Assembly: GCA_003242255.1 (NCBI GenBank)
Contig: QGUT01000106.1
Coordinates: forward strand, 1 to 5,739
Length of the DNA: 5,739 bases
From: Bacillota bacterium
GTDB lineage: Bacteria > Bacillota > Thermosediminibacteria > Thermosediminibacterales > Thermosediminibacteraceae
Direction of reading: 5' to 3'
The notes below the pieces were generated by a model. The model had not been told where the DNA came from. It was given only the letters and a program-made list of their open reading frames with translations, and did no database searches. The position numbers and the translations under genes are program-made. Numbering within the stretch: position 1 is the stretch's first letter; each line of letters starts with the position of its first letter. This document shows positions 1-5,303 of this stretch, in pieces.

Positions 1-1
1 T

Positions 2-211
2 TTTAAACAGCCGGGGAACATTGATGCCGATTATCGAGGCGAAATAAAAATAATTTTGATTAACCACGGAAATGAAAATTTTACAATAAAGCGGGGTGAT
101 AGGATAGCGCAACTCGTCATAGTTCCGGTAACTCAGGCAGAACTAGTCGAAGTGGAATGTCTCGAAGAGACAGAGCGCGGAAGCGGAGGGTTCGGCCACA
201 CAGGTTTATAA
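2..211 (+). CDS. dut: dUTPase (dUTP diphosphatase), C-terminal part
   Basis: This is the last 69 residues of a trimeric deoxyuridine triphosphate nucleotidohydrolase, which hydrolyses dUTP to dUMP and pyrophosphate in the cytoplasm, keeping uracil out of DNA and supplying dUMP for thymidylate synthesis. The start lies outside the window. Three family motifs are visible. Motif III is IDADYRGE (visible residues 7-14), with the catalytic Asp and the Tyr that stacks on the uracil. Motif IV is RGDRIAQLV. The C-terminal glycine-rich motif V is RGSGGFGHTGL, which closes over the phosphates. The protein ends right after motif V, as is normal for the family, so the 3' end is intact. The reading frame runs in the same direction as ymxH and rnj, and no terminator follows, so it is probably co-transcribed with them. 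Identification is firm from the motifs. Confidence 0.95.
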   Translation, partial: FKQPGNIDADYRGEIKIILINHGNENFTIKRGDRIAQLVIVPVTQAELVEVECLEETERGSGGFGHTGL

Positions 212-226
212 AAGGAGTTATTTTTA

Positions 227-265
227 ATGGAGACTCCCCATAAAATAATGTTATGGGGGGTATGA
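227..265 (+). CDS. putative 12-codon leader minigene (METPHKIMLWGV)
   Basis: A very short reading frame encodes METPHKIMLWGV and stops at TGA 263-265. It has a convincing Shine-Dalgarno, AAAGGAG at 211-217, overlapping the dut stop codon and 9 nt before the ATG. That ribosome binding site has no other well-placed start: the ymxH ATGs lie 35 nt or more away. The stop overlaps the ATG at 262 and sits 2 nt before the preferred ymxH start at 268. The frame reads straight through the hairpin at 233-261 that contains the ymxH ribosome binding site. I infer that it acts as a translational-coupling or leader peptide rather than as a functional peptide. It is too short to carry any homology signal and could be fortuitous. 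Confidence 0.45.
   Translation: METPHKIMLWGV
233..261 (+). promoter_or_regulatory. hairpin sequestering the ymxH Shine-Dalgarno
   Basis: ACTCCCCATAA (233-243) can pair with TTATGGGGGGT (251-261), giving 11 consecutive pairs with one T-G wobble around a 7-nt loop (244-250). The right arm includes GGGGGG at 255-260, the only Shine-Dalgarno-like sequence at a proper distance (7 nt) from the ymxH ATG at 268. No T-run follows, so it does not look like a terminator. Because the short frame 227-265 runs through the whole stem, a ribosome translating it would melt the hairpin and expose the site. The pairing is read directly from sequence; the regulatory role is inference. Confidence 0.55.
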
Positions 266-267
266 AG

Positions 268-522
268 ATGCGCTTAGGGGAATTGAACGGAAAAGATATA
301 ATAAATTTGAGCAATGGAGTAAAATTAGGTCCAGTAGGCAATTGCGACCTTCTAATCGACGAAAATTCCGGGAAAATCGAGTACTTGTTGATACCCAGCA
401 GAAGAAGCGGTTTTTTTTCGCTCGGGGAAAAAAGCTACATGAAAATATCGTGGGATTCAGTCAGAAAAATTGGCCCGGACGCCGTAATCCTTGAAATGGA
501 CAGCTTTAATATAGGAAGATAA
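268..522 (+). CDS. ymxH: YlmC/YmxH family sporulation-associated PRC-barrel protein
   Basis: A small protein of 84 residues from the chosen start, matching the usual length of about 80-90 residues. It carries the family's characteristic opening MRLGELNGKDIINLSNGVKL (residues 1-20), followed by a PRC-barrel beta sheet with a D-L-L-I-D strand and the segment IEYLLIPSRR around residues 35-46. The family is Firmicute-specific and linked to sporulation by regulation and genomic position; its biochemical role is not known. PRC barrels generally serve as small protein- or RNA-interaction modules. ATGs also occur at 253 and 262. I chose 268 because it matches the family N-terminus and lies 7 nt from GGGGGG (255-260), which is too close for 262 and absent for 253. 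It lies 56 nt after dut and 63 nt before rnj, in the same direction. In Bacillus subtilis ymxH sits in the pnp-spoVF region with rnjB a few genes away, a similar neighbourhood. Confidence 0.88.
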   Translation: MRLGELNGKDIINLSNGVKLGPVGNCDLLIDENSGKIEYLLIPSRRSGFFSLGEKSYMKISWDSVRKIGPDAVILEMDSFNIGR

Positions 523-531
523 GTCATATTA

Positions 532-550
532 ATAATTGCGAAACAATTAT
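532..550 (+). other. AT-rich hairpin in the ymxH-rnj intergenic gap
   Basis: ATAATTG (532-538) and CAATTAT (544-550) form a perfect 7-bp inverted repeat around the 5-nt loop CGAAA. No T-run follows, so it is not an intrinsic terminator. It lies about 20 nt upstream of the rnj ribosome binding site in a 63-nt gap. It might be a processing or stability element between the two cistrons, or incidental in AT-rich DNA. The stem is weak because only one pair is G-C. Confidence 0.35.
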
Positions 551-570
551 CGGAACAATGGATCTATAAT

Positions 571-588
571 GGAGGTGTTTTTTTATTG
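571..588 (+). promoter_or_regulatory. rnj ribosome binding site that fixes a TTG start
   Basis: GGAGGTG at 571-577 is a near-perfect anti-Shine-Dalgarno match. After 8 nt (seven T and one A) comes TTG at 586-588. No ATG or GTG lies in frame at a comparable distance; the ATG at 596 is out of frame. The RNase J N-terminus is therefore best placed at this TTG. Confidence 0.85.
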
Positions 589-2253
589 TCCGTAAATGAA
601 CAAAAACTACTTATCATACCATTGGGCGGACTAGGCGAAATAGGAAAAAACATGACGTTGATTCAATACGGCCGGGAAATTCTCGTCATCGACGCCGGTT
701 TAATGTTTCCGGAAGAAGAAATGCTCGGAATAGACATAGTTATACCGGACATTTCTTACTTAGTGGAAAACAAAGACATGGTCAAAGGAATTTTGATAAC
801 TCACGGCCATGAAGACCACATCGGCGCGTTGCCGTACGTATTACAGCAAATAAACGTCCCCATCTACGGGACAAAATTGACCATGGGCCTGGTAGAAGGC
901 AAATTAAAAGAAACCAAATTCAAGAAAAGCGTAAATTTGAACGTAATTAATCCGCCGACATCGGTGAAAATCGGAAGTTTTACCGTAGAATTTTTTAGGG
1001 TGAACCACAGCATTCCTGACTCTGTTGGAATAGCTGTTCATACTCCACTAGGTACCGTATGCCATACGGGGGACTTTAAATTCGACCAAACCCCCGTCGA
1101 TGGAAAGATCGCCGACTTTCACAAACTGGCCGAATTGGGTTCAAAGGGTGTACTCGTGCTGCTTTCCGATAGCACCAACGCTGAGCGCCAGGGATATACC
1201 ATGTCGGAAAAAGTGGTGGGAGGCACCATAGAAGATATATTCAGCAAGGCAAAGGGCAGGATAATTGTCGCCACTTTTGCCACCAATATTCATAGAATCC
1301 AGCAGATTTTCGACGCTGCGTTTAAATTCGGAAGGAAAGTAGCGGTTGTGGGAAGGAGCATGGTGAATACCGTAAATATCGCTCTAAATTTAGGGTACCT
1401 GTCCATACCAAAAAATTTGATGGCGGAACTCGATGATATAAACAAACTTCCCAAGGAAAAAGTCGTAATAATAACGACCGGCAGCCAGGGCGAACCCATG
1501 TCGGCCCTCACTCGAATGGCCATGTCAGAGCACAAAAAGGTGGAGATCGTTCCAGGAGACACGGTGCTGATAGCAGCTACTCCTATCCCTGGAAACGAAA
1601 AATTAGTGGCTAAGACGATAGACCACCTTTTCAAACAGGGTGCAGAAGTAATTTACGAAGCCATATCGGGCGTACATGTATCGGGCCATGCGAGCCAAGA
1701 AGAACTCAAGCTCATGCTAAACCTAGTGAAACCCAAGTACTTTATACCTGTCCACGGGGAATACAGGCATCTTATCCACCATGCCAGCCTGGCAAAAGAG
1801 GTAGGAATTCCGGAAAAAAACATTTTCATTGCTGAAAACGGAAGGATAATAGAATTCACAAAAGATTCGGCCCGACTTGCGGGTAAGGTCACAGCGGGCA
1901 AAGTCATGGTAGATGGGTTAGGCGTGGGCGATGTGGGAAATATAGTCTTGAGGGACAGAAAGCAGCTGGCTCAAGATGGCATTCTGATCGTGGTGGTCAC
2001 GATTGACAAGGATACCGCAGAAGTTGTGGCCGGGCCCGACATAATTTCAAGAGGTTTTGTCTATGTACGGGAGTCAGAAGAATTAATGGAACAATCAAAG
2101 GACATAGTCAGGCAGGCTCTGAAAAAATGCCAGGAAGAAAAAGTAACCGAATGGTCTGTGATAAAGTCTCAGGTAAGGGATACTTTGGGCAAATTCTTAT
2201 TTGAACAGACTCACAGGAGACCCATGATTCTGCCTATAATAATGGAAATCTGA
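586..2253 (+). CDS. rnj: ribonuclease J (metallo-beta-lactamase / beta-CASP RNase)
   Basis: A 555-residue RNase J, a cytoplasmic enzyme with 5'-to-3' exonuclease and endonuclease activity on mRNA and rRNA precursors; Bacillus RNase J1 and J2 have about the same length. The metallo-beta-lactamase motifs are all present: H73-G-H75-E-D77-H78, H141 in VNHSIPDS and D163 in HTGDFKFD. The beta-CASP insertion follows, with DSTNAE (195-200), VATFATNIHR (228-237), GRSM (256-259) and TGSQGEP (298-304). H364 and H368 lie in HVSGHAS and H390 in PVHGEYR. A C-terminal domain (about 450-555) follows, containing SRGFVYVRESEEL. Nothing is missing, so it should be active and zinc-dependent. Whether it is the J1 or J2 orthologue cannot be settled here; its position near ymxH resembles rnjB of Bacillus, but many clostridia have only one RNase J. 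Translation starts at TTG with a strong ribosome binding site. The aminotransferase gene follows after 29 nt. Confidence 0.96.
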   Translation: MSVNEQKLLIIPLGGLGEIGKNMTLIQYGREILVIDAGLMFPEEEMLGIDIVIPDISYLVENKDMVKGILITHGHEDHIGALPYVLQQINVPIYGTKLTMGLVEGKLKETKFKKSVNLNVINPPTSVKIGSFTVEFFRVNHSIPDSVGIAVHTPLGTVCHTGDFKFDQTPVDGKIADFHKLAELGSKGVLVLLSDSTNAERQGYTMSEKVVGGTIEDIFSKAKGRIIVATFATNIHRIQQIFDAAFKFGRKVAVVGRSMVNTVNIALNLGYLSIPKNLMAELDDINKLPKEKVVIITTGSQGEPMSALTRMAMSEHKKVEIVPGDTVLIAATPIPGNEKLVAKTIDHLFKQGAEVIYEAISGVHVSGHASQEELKLMLNLVKPKYFIPVHGEYRHLIHHASLAKEVGIPEKNIFIAENGRIIEFTKDSARLAGKVTAGKVMVDGLGVGDVGNIVLRDRKQLAQDGILIVVVTIDKDTAEVVAGPDIISRGFVYVRESEELMEQSKDIVRQALKKCQEEKVTEWSVIKSQVRDTLGKFLFEQTHRRPMILPIIMEI

Positions 2254-2282
2254 CGGAGTTCGAATCGAGGAGGAGACTTTAA

Positions 2283-3434
2283 ATGATAAAACCTGGTCTC
2301 ATTATGACCCCAGGCCCTACCGAAATCAGTGAGAGAGTAAGGAAGGCCATGGCAAGCCCCATCACCAATCCGGACCTCGATCCTTCCTTTTTCGATTTTT
2401 ACGCCGAAACCTGCGATAAACTCAAAAAAATCATCAATACAAAAGAAGATGTGTTGATTTTAAGCGGCGAAGGAATCTTAGGCCTGGAAGCTGCCATGGC
2501 TTCCCTGGTGGAGCCCGGGGACCAGGTGCTTTGCCTGGCTAATGGAGTCTTTGGTGAGGGATTCAAAGATTTCGCAGAACTCTACGGCGGACAAGTGACG
2601 CTGCTTCAAAAAAATTACGATGAACCTATAACATCAGAGGACGTCAAAGATTTTCTTGCCAAGCACGGGAGCAGGTTTAAGATAGCAACAGTAGTCCACT
2701 GTGAAACCCCGGCAGGATTGATAAATCCGATCCACGAAATATGCCCCCTTTTAAAAGAAGCGGGCGCCATAACCATAGTGGATGCGGTATCATCCATCGC
2801 CGGTCACGAAATCGAGCCCGACAAGTGGGGCATTGACGTTGTCCTGGGGGGATCTCAAAAGTGCCTTTCGGCCCCACCGGGCCTTACATTTCTTTCTATA
2901 AGCCAGGATGCTTGGTTGAAGATGGAAAAGAGAAAATATCCCATTCGTAGTTTTTATGCCAATCTCATGAACTGGAAAGAAATGTGGTTTAAAGACAAAA
3001 TTTTTCCTTACACTCCGCCGATTTCGGACATTTTTGCCCTCTTCGAAGCAGCTTCCGCAGCACTCGAAGAAGGAAAGGCTATCTACGAGCGGCACGAAAA
3101 ATTGGGCGCTGCTGTCAGGGAAACCCTAAAAGAGGTGGGCTTCAAAATATATCCCCGAGAAGGCGCTGAGGCTAATACTGTAACCGCCTTTTATATACCC
3201 GATGGAGTAGACGATGAAAAATTTAGGAAACACCTTTGGGAAAATTACTCGGTAATGATAGCTGGCAGCTGGGGTAAACTTTCCGGAAAAGTTTGGCGCA
3301 TAGGACACATGGGCGAAAATGCCCGTGAGGCTAAGATATTCGAGCTTTTCAGAGCTTTTGAAAAAGCTCTTAAAGATTTTGGCATAACCACCGGGAAAAA
3401 TCTCGCTGAAACGTATGCTCTTAAAATCAGTTAA
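2283..3434 (+). CDS. class V PLP aminotransferase, alanine/serine-glyoxylate type
   Basis: A 383-residue fold-type I PLP enzyme of the alanine-glyoxylate / serine-pyruvate aminotransferase group. The opening TPGPTEISERV (9-19) is typical of the family. SGEG (61-64) lies where the cofactor phosphate loop is expected. HCETPAG (139-145) leads to D167 in IVDAVSS, which should contact the pyridine nitrogen, and K193 in GGSQK is the Schiff-base lysine. R339 in VWRIGHMG matches the Arg that binds the substrate carboxylate in human AGT. Length is normal. The substrate pair cannot be fixed: glyoxylate with alanine or serine is likeliest, and the RIGHMG form also occurs in PucG-like ureidoglycine-glyoxylate enzymes; other class V specificities are possible. 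ATG 2283 is set by GAGGAGGAG (2267-2275) at 7 nt. It is the last gene of its operon, 29 nt after rnj and immediately before a terminator. A functional link with RNase J is not evident. Confidence 0.9.
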   Translation: MIKPGLIMTPGPTEISERVRKAMASPITNPDLDPSFFDFYAETCDKLKKIINTKEDVLILSGEGILGLEAAMASLVEPGDQVLCLANGVFGEGFKDFAELYGGQVTLLQKNYDEPITSEDVKDFLAKHGSRFKIATVVHCETPAGLINPIHEICPLLKEAGAITIVDAVSSIAGHEIEPDKWGIDVVLGGSQKCLSAPPGLTFLSISQDAWLKMEKRKYPIRSFYANLMNWKEMWFKDKIFPYTPPISDIFALFEAASAALEEGKAIYERHEKLGAAVRETLKEVGFKIYPREGAEANTVTAFYIPDGVDDEKFRKHLWENYSVMIAGSWGKLSGKVWRIGHMGENAREAKIFELFRAFEKALKDFGITTGKNLAETYALKIS

Positions 3435-3441
3435 GTTCACG

Positions 3442-3474
3442 GTATGGCTATTTTAGCCATACTTTTGTTTTTTT
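3442..3474 (+). terminator. strong rho-independent terminator
   Basis: GTATGGCTA (3442-3450) and TAGCCATAC (3454-3462) form a perfect 9-bp stem with a TTT loop, followed directly by TTTTGTTTTTTT (3463-3474). It begins 7 nt after the aminotransferase stop codon and closes the dut-ymxH-rnj-aminotransferase transcript, isolating it from the promoter 29 nt further on. Confidence 0.95.
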
Positions 3475-3502
3475 ATGCCGATTTTCCCGCAAATTGGCTT
3501 TA

Positions 3503-3531
3503 TTGACAATAATTTCATGATTCCATATAAT
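3503..3531 (+). promoter_or_regulatory. perfect-consensus sigma-A promoter
   Basis: TTGACA at 3503-3508 and TATAAT at 3526-3531 match both hexamers exactly, with an optimal 17-nt spacer. Transcription should begin around 3537-3541, giving a leader of about 130 nt before the ATG at 3671. It drives the secreted protein and the ExbB-like gene. I see no obvious operator palindrome overlapping it. Confidence 0.92.
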
Positions 3532-3540
3532 AGTGACTAG

Positions 3541-3657
3541 GGCTATTATTTATAATATTATAAAAGATACAGAAATAAATATTATTAGCTCCGTTATGCT
3601 TATGATCACATAACGATTTAACCCAGAGATGCTGGGGATGCATAAAGCGCCTGGTGC
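3541..3657 (+). promoter_or_regulatory. structured 5' leader, unclassified
   Basis: The untranslated leader can form a row of hairpins. The first is an AT-rich long-range stem, GGCTA (3541-3545) with TAGCT (3586-3590), extended by ATAATATT (3552-3559) with AATATTAT (3578-3585). The second is CGTTATG (3592-3598) with CATAACG (3609-3615) around a 10-nt loop. The third is CCCAG (3622-3626) with CTGGG (3632-3636). The fourth is CCTG (3650-3653) with CAGG (3657-3660), which overlaps the start of the ribosome binding site. I do not recognise a known riboswitch: there is no B12 box, no Moco pattern and no full c-di-GMP aptamer. It could be a regulatory leader acting on translation, or only AT-rich spacer; the last two stems are short. 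Confidence 0.4.
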
Positions 3658-3673
3658 AGGGGAGAGACCGATG
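3658..3673 (+). promoter_or_regulatory. ribosome binding site deciding the start at 3671
   Basis: AGGGGAG at 3658-3664 lies 6 nt before ATG 3671-3673. The in-frame ATGs at 3629 and 3638 have no suitable site at the right distance, and would add 14 or 11 residues in front of an otherwise ideal signal peptide. The site is partly inside a short CCTG/CAGG hairpin. Confidence 0.8.
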
Positions 3674-5299
3674 GATGCCCGCAATATTGGCATAAAAATA
3701 GCTTTTGTCGTTTTTTTAATTCTGGCTTTTCTCCATGCGACAGCATTGAGCGTTATTGCCGAAACCGCATATTCGCTAGAGATTTCGGGCGATGGAGTGA
3801 CAAAGCCGCTCACGTTAACTTTAACGGAACTTGAGTCTATGGAGCAATATCAGCATGTTTACAGCACCATAAACACCTGGCCGACGAAGAAATGGTATGT
3901 GGCAAGAGGGGTAAAACTGAGGGATTTACTGGATCTGGCGGGAATTAAGGAAGAGGCCCAATTGATCAAATTCATATCGAAAGATGGCTATGAAGTAACC
4001 CTTACAGTTAAAGAGTTATTAAAAGACAAGCGTTACTTTTTCCCCCATCTAAAGGACAACCACCCCAATGACGGGAGAATTCCCGGTTCGGCTGAAGATG
4101 CGGTGGAAGTGGAACCGATCCTGGCTTTACTCAGCGCCGAAGGAAGCGATAACCCAGACGATATGAACGACAGGGATGCTCTGTTGCTGATATTCGGCCA
4201 GCGGGCCGTAACCGAGCAGACCAACCATTTATTCTTAAAACACGTGAGCAAAATCGAGGTGCTTTCTGCCGCCCCGGAAAAATGGGACCCTCCGAAGGCT
4301 AGTATCCCCAGCGGAACCGTAGTACCTGAAGGAACTATGATAACTCTGGAAAGCAAATTCGATAACGAAGCTAAGATATATTACACATTGGATGGCAGCA
4401 CCCCGACGGTAAACAGCCCCATGTTCAACTGGTCTTCCAGCCGCTGGTGGTCTTTGAGAAATAACTTGGAAAGTGTAAACATTCCCATTGAACTAAAAGA
4501 AGACGTGGTAATTAAAGCTATTGTCATTGGGCCCGGCAGGGAAGACAGCGAAGTCGTAACTTTTACTTATAAAGTCGATCGCACCGGAAAAACAGAAGAT
4601 CCGACCAAAGTCCCCGGTGGACCTCCTACCAGCATCACCCTAGACCGCAGCGAAATAGCTCTGCCAGTAGGTAGCTCCTTTCAACTGGAAGCTAATGTGG
4701 CTCCGTTTAACGCCGTAGACCAGAGGATAATATGGAGCTCCAGCAACACCAGCGTTGCCACGGTGGACACAGAAGGTCTAGTCACGGTTGTGGGAGAGGG
4801 CATAGCAATCATCACTGCAAAAACCGCAATCGGCGGCCTCGAAGCCACTTGTATTGTGCGGGGGATAGGAGAAAAAAAGAGAGATAATGCCATAGGAGAA
4901 CTGCCAGTTTATCCGTCGAGCGCTGAGCGAAATTCGGAGGAAGAAATGGGGATTAGCGTTGGATCAGAACCAGCAGATGAACTTATCTCAGCGGAAGAAG
5001 TGGATGAAGAAATTATCGTTTCAAATGGTGAGGGGAAAATACCAGGGCGCGACGGCCATTGGCAGCACTTAGAAAACAAACGGGAGATCGGAGTGCAACC
5101 CAGCAACGCTAATGTCCTATTAGTTACGGGAAATGATTCAAGCCAGATTCGCGTTTACGAGATAACTTTGGGGTCGGCCCATCCAATTCAGTGGTCGGCG
5201 CGACAAAAGAATTTATCTTTTCAAATTGAAGTTATAATTCTGTTGCTCTTCATCACCGGTGTGGGCAAAAAATACGTAGAATTTTTAAAGGAGCTATAG
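3671..5299 (+). CDS. secreted, membrane-anchored multidomain envelope protein (SUOX-like + chitobiase-C-like + BIG2)
   Basis: A 542-residue extracytoplasmic protein. Residues 1-30 form a signal peptide (R4, K9, then a hydrophobic core 10-22; likely cleavage after V-I-A at 28-30). About 34-198 resemble the sulfite-oxidase-type molybdopterin-binding fold (LEISGDGV opening, ARGVKLRDLLDLAGI at 78-92, a long loop, then a final strand near VSKIEVLS), but without any cysteine, so no usual Mo ligand. About 210-302 form a chitobiase/beta-hexosaminidase C-terminal-like beta domain (SGTVVPEGTMITL, KIYYTLDGSTPT). About 319-397 form a BIG2 Ig-like domain (ITLDRSEIALPVGSS, WSSSNTSVATVD, GLVTVVGEG). A poorly ordered acidic linker (about 401-455) and an uncharacterised stretch follow. 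Residues 517-532 (VIILLLFITG core) look like a membrane anchor followed by KK. The only cysteine in the protein is C394. It heads a new operon behind a perfect promoter, and the ExbB-like gene starts 4 nt after its stop, implying joint function at the membrane. The exact function is unknown; a ligand-binding or wall-spanning receptor is my inference. Confidence 0.85.
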   Translation: MDARNIGIKIAFVVFLILAFLHATALSVIAETAYSLEISGDGVTKPLTLTLTELESMEQYQHVYSTINTWPTKKWYVARGVKLRDLLDLAGIKEEAQLIKFISKDGYEVTLTVKELLKDKRYFFPHLKDNHPNDGRIPGSAEDAVEVEPILALLSAEGSDNPDDMNDRDALLLIFGQRAVTEQTNHLFLKHVSKIEVLSAAPEKWDPPKASIPSGTVVPEGTMITLESKFDNEAKIYYTLDGSTPTVNSPMFNWSSSRWWSLRNNLESVNIPIELKEDVVIKAIVIGPGREDSEVVTFTYKVDRTGKTEDPTKVPGGPPTSITLDRSEIALPVGSSFQLEANVAPFNAVDQRIIWSSSNTSVATVDTEGLVTVVGEGIAIITAKTAIGGLEATCIVRGIGEKKRDNAIGELPVYPSSAERNSEEEMGISVGSEPADELISAEEVDEEIIVSNGEGKIPGRDGHWQHLENKREIGVQPSNANVLLVTGNDSSQIRVYEITLGSAHPIQWSARQKNLSFQIEVIILLLFITGVGKKYVEFLKEL

Positions 5300-5303
5300 A
5301 GCA

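Noticed and set aside
158..172. Perfect 6-bp hairpin with GAA loop near the end of dut
   Set aside because: It lies inside coding sequence with no T-run or adjacent start, so it is most likely incidental.
253..267. Upstream in-frame starts (ATG 253 and 262) for ymxH
   Set aside because: The GGGGGG at 255-260 is inside or immediately against them, whereas ATG 268 has ideal spacing and gives the family N-terminus.
117..341. Minus-strand open frame across the end of dut and ymxH
   Set aside because: It is antisense to two recognisable genes, has no good ribosome binding site and shows no recognisable protein features.
536..570. Possible promoter before rnj (TTGCGA with TATAAT 565-570)
   Set aside because: The spacer is 23 nt, and the predicted start would fall in or next to the ribosome binding site; no better -35 is present.
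1290..1907. Two minus-strand open frames inside rnj
   Set aside because: They are shadows of a strongly conserved RNase J coding sequence and have no family resemblance of their own.
2615..3440. Minus-strand open frames opposite the aminotransferase
   Set aside because: They overlap one another and a well-supported PLP enzyme gene, and their translations look like frame-shifted coding sequence.
3629..3670. Upstream in-frame starts (ATG 3629 and 3638) for the secreted protein
   Set aside because: No Shine-Dalgarno lies at a workable distance, and the added residues would precede an already complete signal peptide that has a good site at 3658-3664.
3611..3675. c-di-GMP-I (GEMM) riboswitch in the leader
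   Set aside because: Only the GGAYGC...AAAGC-like segment and a terminal ACCGATGG resemble it. The conserved GCAAACC strand and the CUAA joining segment with its second hairpin are absent.
3550..3813. Minus-strand open frame over the promoter-leader and signal peptide region
   Set aside because: Its hydrophobic segment is the reverse reading of the signal peptide codons and AT-rich leader, and no initiation site is evident.
4033..5106. Minus-strand open frames opposite the secreted protein
   Set aside because: They are antisense shadows; the + strand frame carries clear signal peptide, chitobiase-C-like and BIG2 features.
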